From the NCBI RefSeq assembly GCF_964656455.1, contig NC_135726.1, positions 3,048,001 to 3,112,000 on the forward strand: a DNA stretch of 64,000 nt, in the 5' to 3' direction. The notes beneath the pieces are model-generated. The model was not told where the DNA came from and searched no databases. It was given only the letters and a program-made list of their open reading frames with translations. Origin of the DNA: Halichoerus grypus. Its lineage: Eukaryota > Chordata > Mammalia > Carnivora > Phocidae. A program made the position numbers and the translations under genes. Position 1 is the first letter of the stretch; the number at the start of each line of letters is the position of its first letter. Positions 55,421-64,000 of the stretch are shown here, one piece after another.

Positions 55421-56434
55421 CAGACTTCAAGGCAGGGCTAACTGCAGAAGTTCACATCTCATGCATGTGATAGTCCAGCGTGGAAGTTCTCGGTCAGCAT
55501 CCGCTCTTGCCACCCGGTGATTCAGGAGCTCCCTCCAGTTTGTGCCCTTGCAGTCCCGGGATCCAGTCCTTTGGCATCCAGCCAGGAGATGGAGGAAGAC
55601 AGAGAATATGTAGAACACAGCCCACTTCCTGAATACCTTGGTAAGAAATAGCCACCACCTTCCCTGCTCACTCCGATTGGTGAGGACGAGTCACGTGACC
55701 CCACCTGGCTGCCAAAAACACGTCTGGAAGATGTGGCCCCTGGCCGGGAGGCTCCCTGCAGACCCTTCTACCTGCTGGAAGGAGGGGCAGCTCTGGGGAG
55801 GACAGCTAGCCATAGGTACGTCATCCACACTTGTCTGATTCGTTGATCAGTGCATTAACTCATCAATGAACAGACCCCAGAAAAGAGATTTCACAAATGG
55901 TGGGGGAAGTTCTGAGCTGATGCGGGGACCCCAGTGACTGAACACATCGGGACACAGCCCTACTGCCCACCCCCACGTCACCACCAGGTGCGTCACCCAC
56001 TTCCAGGGCCGCAGAGGGGTCCAGGAGGCCAGCTCACCAACCTCTGCCTTTCCCACTGGGTGAAGCAGGCCCAGGAGCCGGGGGCTGTGCCCAGGGTCAC
56101 GGGGCAGGTTTGTCAGGGAGGAGCCAGGCCCCCGGCCACCTGACCCCCAGGCCAGTGCCTGGGCCACTACGTAGCCGCCGGACCCTCATTGTTCAGCTAA
56201 TTACTGCCAAGTCCAGGCCTGTGGAGCGTCTGTGTGGGGATGCTGTGTAAACATTTCCTCTTGGGCAGAGCAGGAAATGGAGGGATGACAAGGTCAAGTG
56301 ACTTTCGTCGGCTCCTGCTGTCCTGCCCATCATCCCAGGCCCCGCCCAGGCCTGCGCACCCCGCCGCCTTCCCAAGGCTCCTGAGCCAGGCCAGGGAGGT
56401 GGCCAAGCGGCCATGGGGGGCTGGGCCTCCTGCA
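55421..56434. other. No recognised feature
   Basis: Unique GC-rich DNA. A phrase at 55,660-55,730 ('attggtgaggacgagtcacg') may be the edge of an LTR-like repeat. Confidence 0.35.
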
Positions 56435-56640
56435 TCTGGGCCATGGAGCCCTGGGCTTAAATCCTGCTCTGCCCCTTCCTGGCTGGGTGCTTTGGGGAAA
56501 GTTGCTCAACCTCTCTGTGCTTCCATTTCCTCGTCTGCCAAGGCCCTTCCCCGTGGGGTTGTATGAAAGACGCAATGTGCAGAGCATCGGGCACAGACCC
56601 TGACAGACAGTGGGTTCTCACCATTGTTTTCCTATTTTTA
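56435..56640 (+). repeat. MIR SINE, near full length
   Basis: 'gagccctgggcttaaatcct', 'gctctgccccttcctggctg', 'gttgctcaacctctctgtgc', 'ttccatttcctcgtctgcca', 'gagcatcgggcacagaccct' follow sense MIR throughout. Confidence 0.85.
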
Positions 56641-56654
56641 AGCTCTATTTAAAA

Positions 56655-56730
56655 GATTATTCACTGAATTGTACACTTTAAAATGGTTAATTGTATGTTA
56701 CGTGATCTACGCCCCAGTGAGAGAAAAGAT
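56655..56730 (+). repeat. L1 3' terminus fragment
   Basis: 'tcactgaattgtacacttta', 'aaatggttaattgtatgtta' and 'cgtgatctacgccccagtga' match the last bases of old L1. Confidence 0.8.
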
Positions 56731-56769
56731 TATGTTTGAGATTCTTTCTCCAGTGTCCCCCACCATCAC

Positions 56770-56900
56770 ACACTCATATCTGTTATCACATTGAAAACTC
56801 ACAACACCCCTGCAGAGGTACACCATGTCCCCAACGTGCAGATGGTAAACTGAGGCTCAGAGAAACAAGCCCCTAGAGGTCACACGTTGAGCTAGTGTCA
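56770..56900 (-). repeat. MIR SINE
   Basis: 'gttatcacattgaaaactca', 'gatggtaaactgaggctcag', 'agaaacaagcccctagaggt', 'cacacgttgagctagtgtca' follow antisense MIR. Confidence 0.75.
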
Positions 56901-57064
56901 GGGCCAAGGGCCAGCCTCAGTTGTACTCAAAGTCAGAGACACATACTGACTGCAGATGCACTGCGTTTGCCCCCGTGTCCCACATGAGTCATGAGCGCTG
57001 AGGAAGTACCTCTCCAAGGCTGCTCTCCCCTCCCCACTGACTTTTCTGCTCAAAGGAACTTCAC

Positions 57065-57170
57065 GATGAGCTAATCCGGCGCCCCATTTAAACAGAAGAG
57101 TAAACAGACCAGAGAGGTTAAGTGACTTGCCCAAGGTCACACAGCTAATTAGTACCAGACCAGACATGCT
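57065..57170 (-). repeat. MIR SINE core
   Basis: 'aagagtaaacagaccagaga', 'ggttaagtgacttgcccaag', 'gtcacacagctaattagtac' is one of the closest matches to the MIR core in the window. Confidence 0.85.
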
Positions 57171-58824
57171 GCCAAGGCTTCCTGCCTCCCCCGCCAGGGC
57201 GGCTCCTGGACTCTCTGCAGACATCTCCAGGGGAGCTCTGCTCCAAAGACAGGGCTCCGTGACCGTGACGCCGGCAGAGGGGCTGTTGCAGGTCCGTCGG
57301 GCTTTCAAAAATCTTTAGGTGCCACGCGCTGTCCCTGAGCGAGTCAAAATCTGACCCGTGTCCCAGGTCTCTCAGAGTTCTAAAAAGAGAAAAGTTGCTT
57401 TGAAACTTAGAGGGAATCAATTTCCCAATTGCCTGTGCATCAAATCAAGTTATTTTTCCCTCTCGTGTGGACTGTGGGATTTTTAAAAAAGGTATTTCCC
57501 ATTACAAAAAATAAGTTCAAAGAAGAAAAAAAAAAGCAGTGAGCCCCTGTGAGCGCGGCGGGAACTCCAAGCCACTGGGGACGGGTTGCCCTCTGCTGGA
57601 CAAAAGGGGCATAGCCGTCTTCTGGACTTGGGTTCTTGAAGTGCTTAAGGAATAAGTATCTGAGCCCTCTTTCCAATCCCCAAAATTATCGCGGATCCCA
57701 CGTGATAGTCGTTGTGCTGCTCACAAGTGGGTTTGCATTTTGTCCATAACTAAGAGCTACGCAGAACTCAGACCTGCGTTTAAAGGCTGACCTGCTTGTT
57801 CGTCCTTGGTTCACCTGCCGCACAGCTGTCTCGAGCGCCGCCACCCGCTGGGCGCACCCTCTCCAGCTGGGGCTGCGGACAGCAAGCAATTTAACAAATT
57901 AACAGACAAAGCAGAGCAACAGAGCCCAGGTGGTTGTAAATGCCGTGAAATAAATGGCCGAGGCAGGGAAGGGGCAGTCGGGTGGGCGGGCCGCTCTGAG
58001 CACACACCTGAACGCAGCAAGGGAGTGGTGCTCCAGGCAGGGAGGGAGAGCGGGAGGCCCGCGATGGAGGGACAGAGGCGAAGCAGCAGGACGTGCTGTC
58101 CCCACAGCCCCGCGTCCGAGCAAACAGGTCAGAAAACCGCTCCACCCACAGGTGCCGCTTGTGCCGTGAGGACCAGACCTGGGGGGGGCGGGGGGCGGGG
58201 CAGGAGCAGGGCGAACACAGCGCACCTCGCGCACAGAGCCCAGGGAGCCCAGCCTCTCCGAAGGCCTGGCCATAGTGGGGTCAGCAACGCGCAACCCTTG
58301 TACAGGGTCAGGGGCCGGGGGTTCCTGTCTGGTCACCCATGCGGGGAGGCAGCCCTTGTGGAAAGCTAGAGTGGGGAGCACACAGCCTTCTGGAAGTTTC
58401 CAAGCACTCAAGGGCAGAGGCAGGCTTCTCTGGAGTTTGCTGTGCCTGGGCTCCCCGGCCGGCCCCCTCACCCACCCCCAGTCCCGCCAGGCTGGGCCGG
58501 TTGTGCTGAGCAAAGGCCTCTGTGTCCAAGGCCACTGCTGCCCCCACTTAGTTTCCTCTCAGGAAGGGGCCCTGCCTCCCTGTGGCTTAGGTCACGATGA
58601 CGAATGGAGGACAGCTGACCCCTGGCCCCAGGGTCAGAGGGCACCAGCATGCACCCACACCAGGCAGCATTGGAGGGACTTGGCCCGAGACCGGCAGGCT
58701 CACACTCGGTCAGTGCCTTGGCCACACTGAGGGGGCAGGGGGCAGGGCAGGGTTCAACCCCATTATTAGGCTCCCCTGCAGCTGCCTTGCTATTAAAGCA
58801 GAGGACGTCCTGTGACCTCAGCCG
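57171..58824. other. Unique DNA, mixed AT- and GC-rich; CTCF-like motif inside
   Basis: The AT-rich part (57,400-57,540) and the GC-rich part (57,780-58,270) contain no recognised repeat. The CTCF-like motif at 57,587-57,599 is listed separately. A CpG-containing stretch at 58,090-58,270 shows no exon signal. Confidence 0.4.
57587..57599 (-). promoter_or_regulatory. CTCF-like binding motif
   Basis: The minus strand reads CCAGCAGAGGGCA, a perfect fit to the CTCF core consensus CCASYAGRKGGCR (13 of 13). It lies in unique sequence and not in a repeat. Chance occurrence in 64 kb is quite possible, so occupancy is unproven. Confidence 0.4.
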
Positions 58825-58990
58825 GCTGCATCAGCTTCAATTGCCAGGGACCTGAGAAAAATGCAGAGTCCCGGGCCCACCCATACCCACAAAATCAGGC
58901 TCTGCATTGTAAACCCTCCCCCCACCCCACCCGGCTCCTGATGCGCAGGGCAGGTGAGACCACCTGGAAGCCCAAGCTGGAAAAGGCCCA
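58825..58990 (+). mobile_element. MER5-type hAT MITE
   Basis: 'gctgcatcagcttcaattgc', 'gagaaaaatgcagagtcccg', 'ggcccacccatacccacaaa', 'atcaggctctgcattgtaaa' follow MER5A with moderate divergence, in the same orientation as 25,045. Confidence 0.65.
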
Positions 58991-59454
58991 CTGTGCGTCC
59001 TGCCTACCGCAGCCAGCTGCTGGCATGGCCCTCCCCTCCCCATCACCTCCCAGAGTGCCCCCGGCCCTGCCCCCCCCAGGCGACAGTGGGTCCATAATTA
59101 GCTCACACCCATCAACACTCTCTGACAGCCCCCCAGAGAGGAAAGCACTGCTCAAGCACTGACATGTGAATACGCCGGGGAGGAAGAGGGGCCGCTGCTC
59201 TGGGGCACCCTGGCTCCACCCCCCGAGCAGCAGGACCGTGGGGACGAGGTGTGGCCGTGCGTGGCACTTGGGCCCTGTGAGGGACCATCTGAACGTGTGC
59301 ACTGGTTCAGGGCCCTGGAGGGGAGGCCCCTCTGGCGGGGAGGGGCGGCCTGGCCAGCTGGGACCCGGGTATCAGAGGGCTCCCCCCGCCGAGCACTCAG
59401 CACAGGCGCACTCTTGCCAAGGGGTCCTCCACCCTCCCCAAGTTTCTGAGATGG
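58991..59454. other. No recognised feature
   Basis: GC-rich unique DNA. Confidence 0.4.
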
Positions 59455-59860
59455 CATTATGAAATTTTTCAAACATAGAGAAAATCAGTAATAAAAGCAA
59501 ATGAGTCCCACATATCTGTGACTTAGACTCAGCACTGAACTTTTTGCCAAATTTTCTGCTCAGCTGATAGTCCTAGATATCGTTGAACCGCTCATATCTT
59601 ACAGACATGCGGGCACTTCTGTCCCAACTATTGTAGCAGGCATCCCTGATCACAGAAGGACCTCCTCCTGTGTGATCCCCCTGTTATTAGCTCACCTAGC
59701 AAAATTAACAACGATTCCCTAATCGTCTGATACCTGGTCAGTGTTCAAATTTCCCCAGTTGTCTCCAGAATGTCTTCTATGGCTGGCTTTTAAACCAGGA
59801 CCCAGTGGAGGACTGCGTGTCACACTTGGTTCTTTTCAGCTTTTCACTCCAGAGTGGTGT
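59455..59860 (-). repeat. Ancient L1-like repeat, orientation by analogy
   Basis: 'gaaatttttcaaacatagag', 'aaaattaacaacgattccct', 'gtcagtgttcaaatttcccc', 'agttgtctccagaatgtctt', 'ttggttcttttcag' match in order a dispersed repeat I associate with old L1. Class and strand are less certain than its repeat status. Confidence 0.5.
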
Positions 59861-60469
59861 CCCCAGCTCACCCTGATTGTCCCGCACCCTGGACCGCAGA
59901 GGAGACCAGGCTACGGCGGGCAGAGCGGCCCTGTCTTCAGTTCCGGGGTAAGCCCGGACCACAGCCGAGGGAACGGAGTCCTGGCACTCATGCCACACCC
60001 GTCCTGCCTGGCCAGAGGGACCCCGGTGATGCCCCCAACGGCATCCATAGACACAAGCCAGCCGAACCTGGCTGACGTGGGCCTGGCCAGGACAGAGTCA
60101 CAGCCAAACTGGGACCAAGTGCCCCGAGGCTGTCAGCTCTGGATTCATGCAGACATTGGAGATCATGTGTGTCAGCCAACGGGGAACCAAGGATCAGAGG
60201 ACAGATGTGCCCACAGCCTCCAGCAAGTTGGTACTAAGTGTGCCTGGCTCCTGGCGGCTCTATGGTATGCGCATGTTGGCCCTCCGAGCCCCAACATCCC
60301 AGCTGTTGAACCTACAAACAGGATGACGTCCCACCAGGCGTATGGTTTCCAGTGTCCTTCCCCCAGCTTCTCTGTTTCTGCTTCGATGGCCGTGCACCTG
60401 GGTCTCCCGTGAGTTTCCAAGGGCTCCTGGAACCACTGACTTACCGTGTGGGATCTGAAACCTGGCTCT
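59861..60469. other. No recognised feature
   Basis: GC-rich unique DNA. A 223-codon chance frame overlaps it and the preceding repeat. Confidence 0.4.
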
Positions 60470-60665
60470 GCAGTGTGGCTCACCCCCACCCCCACCCCGA
60501 GCCCCCAGCAGGATCGAGCTGACGCGGGGACTTTGCTGGAAATCGCTGCTGGCCTGGGGTCTTGTCTTTCCTTCTGTCCTTCTTCACCCCTCCTGGTTTG
60601 TCCTGTGGCCTTTACCATTTGCACACACATCCTGCTTCAGGTCTGTCTGTAGGGAACCCAATCTA
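60470..60665 (+). repeat. LTR-like 3' end (weak)
   Basis: 'gtggcctttaccatttgcac', 'acacatcctgcttcaggtct' and 'gtagggaacccaatctaaga' resemble a known repeat end with 'ggggaacccaacctaaga'. Assignment tentative. Confidence 0.35.
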
Positions 60666-60914
60666 AGACAACCAATTGACTACCTTCCCAATGAGCCTTT
60701 TGAGAAATCTTACTAAATCAATGGAGCTGCCTTCCAAGGGAGAATTAATTCATATTTACATGAATTTGTATACAGTTCTGGGTCCCCAGGAATCCACCCA
60801 CACCCCCCTTTGAGACCATGCACCCCGCCGTTCAGATCTGCTGACTTGTTGGGGGGTGTGTCTGGTGGAGGGGGACAGGCAGCATGCGGGCCTGCGCTGG
60901 GACCCCAGCCACGC
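60666..60914. other. No recognised feature
   Basis: Unique. Confidence 0.4.
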
Positions 60915-61075
60915 ACCTGCAGGCTGAGTAATTTTGGGCAGTTTCCTCAGTGCAGCAGGTATAATATAAACCCATCCCCGCAGGCTTCTCGCGGCGGCTG
61001 GTTGTAATCATCCACAGAAAGCGCTTAGCGCCGTATGGCACGTTGTAGGAAGCAAGGTACAAACGCTAAGTGATA
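60915..61075 (+). repeat. MIR SINE
   Basis: 'gagtaattttgggcagtttc', 'ctcagtgcagcaggtataat', 'cagaaagcgcttagcgccgt', 'atggcacgttgtaggaagca' follow the second half of sense MIR including the 'aaagcgcttag' hallmark. Confidence 0.7.
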
Positions 61076-62149
61076 CTGGTATCGGTGTCACTTTACTGGA
61101 AGCTGCTTCAAGTCCTTACTGGTCTGCTTGTTATAACTGAATATATTGAGCTCCTGGAAGCCATTTAGAAAGGTCTGATTCAGTTCCAAGATCCAGATAT
61201 TTGAAATCACACTCAGTAGCTACTCTGCACATCATCTCTACTAAATCTGCAGACAAGCCCCGCGAGGGGCGATGCTATCATATGGGGCAAGCAGGTGCAG
61301 CGCTGGGGGAGAGGTGGGCTGCCCCTTGGCGGGGGGATGCAGCTATCAGGGCAGTGGGAAGCCAGGCCCCCCCGAAAGCTCTGGATGTCATTGGGAGACT
61401 CCAGGTGCCACGCACAGTGTTTGCCTCCTCCCTGGAAAGAGCTCTTGAGCACCGGAAATCTGGATCTGTTGTCCAAACTCCCATGTCTTCTGCTGTTCAT
61501 CAACCTTGGAAAGCAGCTGCTAAAACATTGCTTCCGCCTTGTGGGTTCCCATGCAAATCGCTCCCAGCGCTGGGCAAAGTGCAGCGCCTTCAATAGGTCA
61601 CAACCTTCGCCTCTTCCTCTCCTTCCCAATGCAGGAACTGAGTGTAGTTCCTTTCTCCCCGCGCCGGGCAAAAGAGGAAGCCGTTTCTGCCCACCGCAGC
61701 CTGTGCAGGCGGAGGCCTGGGTGGGCTGCCGGCTTCCTGCCTGCCTCTTGCCCCCTGTCACCCCCAGCCCATCCTCCACCCACACACGGGTCACCCTCAG
61801 TCCCACGTTCCCACTGCTCCTTCCAGGCAGCCCACCTGGATTTCACCCACTCACCAGGCAGGAACAGGCGATGGTGGCCAAGGTTGGCAGAGGGGTCTCT
61901 TTGAAACAAAAGGATGAGCTTCACCCACCCACCCACCAACAACAGAGCCATCAGTCCCTCCTCACAGGACGGCCACCGTGGTCCCCAGTGCTCAGACTTG
62001 GGGGCGGACTTGTTCTGCGTGGCACAGAGCAAAGGGAGTAAGCCGCCACGGTGAGGTCGGTAATACGGAGGGAAGCCACAGTTGAGAGGGACTGACTGGG
62101 CCAGGCCCTGTTCGTGTGTCCAGACTCCAGTCCAGCTGCATGCCTCGTC
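61076..62149. other. No recognised feature
   Basis: Unique sequence. Frames of up to 248 codons on the plus strand show no domain. A short antisense MIR-like phrase may lie at 61,210-61,290. Confidence 0.4.
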
Positions 62150-62290
62150 CAGTGCGTGAGTCATCCAGCTTGGATGCTCCTAGGAGTGGGGAGCTCACTT
62201 CTTTCCAAGGCAAGAAATGTATTTCACAAAAGGCGATGAAGCTCACCTTGCTGCCCTTCCCTCCATCGAACCTTTGGAACCACCACCCCC
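62150..62290 (+). repeat. Possible CR1/L3 LINE fragment
   Basis: 'tggatgctcctaggagtggg' followed by 'gagctcacttctttccaagg' and 'caagaaatgtatttcacaaa' resembles an ancient CR1/L3 phrase ('ggggagctcactacctc'). Weak. Confidence 0.35.
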
Positions 62291-63689
62291 CCCCCAGAGC
62301 AAGCCCCCTGTGGCCCTGAGACACCTGAACTGCCCTTCCTCCCAAGTCTCCACTCAGCCTGACGTCCGCTGCCACCTGACCCGCTCTCTCTGGACGACGG
62401 AAGTCAGTGCCTCCTGGCGGCGGCCTTCATGCCGGGAGCCTTGGGCGCTCTCGGGCCACCAGCAGCACCGCCACGCGGCACTGTTAACCCCTGGTGCCCA
62501 GATGAGGGCCCGCGCGTCACCGAGGGAAGCTGTGCGTCCCAACCCTTAGCCCTCAGCCCGCAAATTCTTCTGGAAGTGTTTCCATGAACCCAGAAGACTT
62601 CAGAATCCCCCAGGGCACCTGCTGAAGGGCTGCGAGCCTGAAGAGGCGGAGGGAGAACCTCAGGAACGCATGCGGACGGCTCCCCGTGACACACGAGTGT
62701 GTCTGCTGCTGCTCACACCTGCCTGGGAACCATAAGGACTCCCTGGCCTCGGAGGGGCTTGGGGGACCCGGAGTCAAGGATGGCGGGGGGACAGCTCCTT
62801 TCCACCTGCTCTTGCTTGTCAGTGTCTGAAATTAGCTTTACCCTGTGCAATCATTTCCTCTTGGCAGTACTTTTAAAGACGGAAAAATTAAGGAATATGA
62901 ACCTCTGGAGGGCAGAGACCACGGGATCATCATCTGTCCCCGAGGGAGGGGAGCGTTAGTATCTGCTAGAATGGAGAAGGGCAGGGGGAGAGGCAGGAGA
63001 ATGGCCTAAAATAGCCTCTCGGAAAATTGCAGCCAAATTTTTATTTTTATTTTTTCCGCATTTGATCACACAGCAGAGGTCGCGGGCTAAGCCGCCGTGG
63101 TGCGGGCAGAGCATCGGAATGAGCTAGGAAAGGCCGGAGACCTTTCTGTGACCTTTCTCCTCAGCTGCGGCCAGCCCTGTAGAGACGCAGTGGGCACGCA
63201 CCTTGGGAAGGCTTCACCTTTCATGCTGACCACAGCACCTGCCTGTCACACGCTGGGTGGGGAAGATGAGGGAGTTTCTCCTTTGGGGTGTGCTCTGGCC
63301 CGAGGCCACCAGCTCCACCCCCGGCCCTGGCCCCAGGCGAGGTCCCCGGGCACTGCCCCAGCGAACGCTGCAGGAGTGGTCCGACCCAGCTGGAATTTGC
63401 TCGGGGAGTGTGTCTCCCGGCCTGGCCAGCCGCCCGGCCCTGCCCAGAGAAGGGCCTCCCACCCGCAGGCCTGCGAGGGAGAGAATCGCTCCCAGCAGCC
63501 CGAGTGCGCCTCCCCGCAGGTGCCAGGACCCTCCCCAGCACACCGCCACCCCCACATCTCCAAGAATAGCAGAGGCTGCAAGTTTTCATGAGTTCTTGGT
63601 CTCTGGCAGAACTGAGTAGCGGTGGCGGGGGGGATGGGGTGCCCAGAGGTGGGGAAACAACAGGAGAACGGCTGATGGCTCTCAGAGTC
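62291..63689. other. No recognised feature
   Basis: GC-rich DNA with an AT-rich patch near 63,030-63,070. No exon, promoter or repeat recognised. Confidence 0.4.
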
Positions 63690-64000
63690 ACCCCTACGGG
63701 GCATCTCTCACACGGATGAAGGAAGTCCGAGATCCCCACACTGACCCAGCCAGGCCACTGCCCGGAACGCAACCAAGGAAGAATGTCTAGCTCAGCGGGC
63801 CTGTGACAGCAAGGGATGGGGAGCAGCCTACATGTACCAGCAACGGGACCGGCAACATGAACGCCGGTGCAGCCACGGAAAGTGTGGTGTGGGAGTGCTT
63901 CCGTGGATGCGGGAGTATGTCCTGAAGCTGCTGTCAAAGGGCACAAGAGAGCTGCAAAATAGGAGACGGGACAGGACTCGGGTTTTGTAAAACCCCGCGT
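63690..64000 (+). repeat. Old L1 3' fragment, GC-drifted, runs off the window
   Basis: Ordered weak L1 features: 'gggatggggagcagcctaca', 'tgtaccagcaacgggaccgg', 'agctgcaaaataggagacgg' and 'actcgggttttgtaaaaccc' correspond to L1 blocks with 'aacaacctaaatgtcc' and 'tttgtgtaaaa' in the consensus. The window ends inside or just after it. Confidence 0.5.

Noticed and set aside
59741..60412. 223-codon plus-strand frame
   Set aside because: Starts inside an old L1-like repeat and shows no domain.
61213..62041. Overlapping frames of 248 (plus) and 197 (minus) codons
   Set aside because: Both strands are open over the same stretch, which points to composition and not to a gene. No domain.
63221..63946. 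241-codon minus-strand frame
   Set aside because: GC-rich chance frame that runs into an L1 remnant. No domain, signal or splice context.

Overview
This window reads as nuclear DNA of a placental mammal, most likely an arctoid carnivoran (bear, seal or mustelid group). The best evidence is a full-length tRNA-derived Can-SINE at 12,399-12,602 whose internal sequence resembles the arctoid form more than the dog form. Two fragments of carnivore-specific L1 3' ends (15,502-15,716 and 18,722-19,005) agree with this. There are no prokaryotic or organellar features. I recognise no protein-coding exon, tRNA, rRNA, snRNA or microRNA. All open frames are short or explained by repeats, so I list no CDS.

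Layout. 1-12,000 is fairly AT-rich: old L1 pieces, an L2 element split by a hAT transposon, two alternating purine-pyrimidine tracts, an L1 ORF1 segment, and one non-repeat stretch (about 5,830-7,880) with a promoter-like site pairing a MEF2 consensus with a TATA box. 12,000-27,500 holds the Can-SINE, the carnivore L1 pieces, several L1 and MIR copies, and an inverted duplication built around MER5A (25,006-26,318). 27,500-38,700 holds LTR-like remnants, a 650-bp CCAT/CCAC array (30,680-31,310), two back-to-back hAT elements and a 2.1-kb L1 ORF2 fragment interrupted by a retrocopy-like insertion (37,112-37,480). 38,700-64,000 is GC-rich and repeat-poor. It holds mainly MIR, MER5 and LTR remnants, plus a 47-bp minisatellite at 48,682-49,198 that appears to derive from a MIR SINE.

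The window therefore looks like intergenic or intronic DNA dominated by ancient repeats (MIR, L2, MER5-type hAT, LTR-like, old L1), with few young insertions. Functional candidates are limited to the MEF2/TATA site, one CTCF-like motif and a few unique stretches that might be conserved noncoding DNA. I found no convincing new biological system. The most informative structures are the MIR-derived minisatellite with a three-unit higher-order period, the MER5A inverted duplication, and the retrocopy-like insertion with a target-site duplication.

Repeat names come from memory of consensus sequences, without a database search. Boundaries are approximate (about 10-30 bases), and subfamily names are given only where I was fairly sure.
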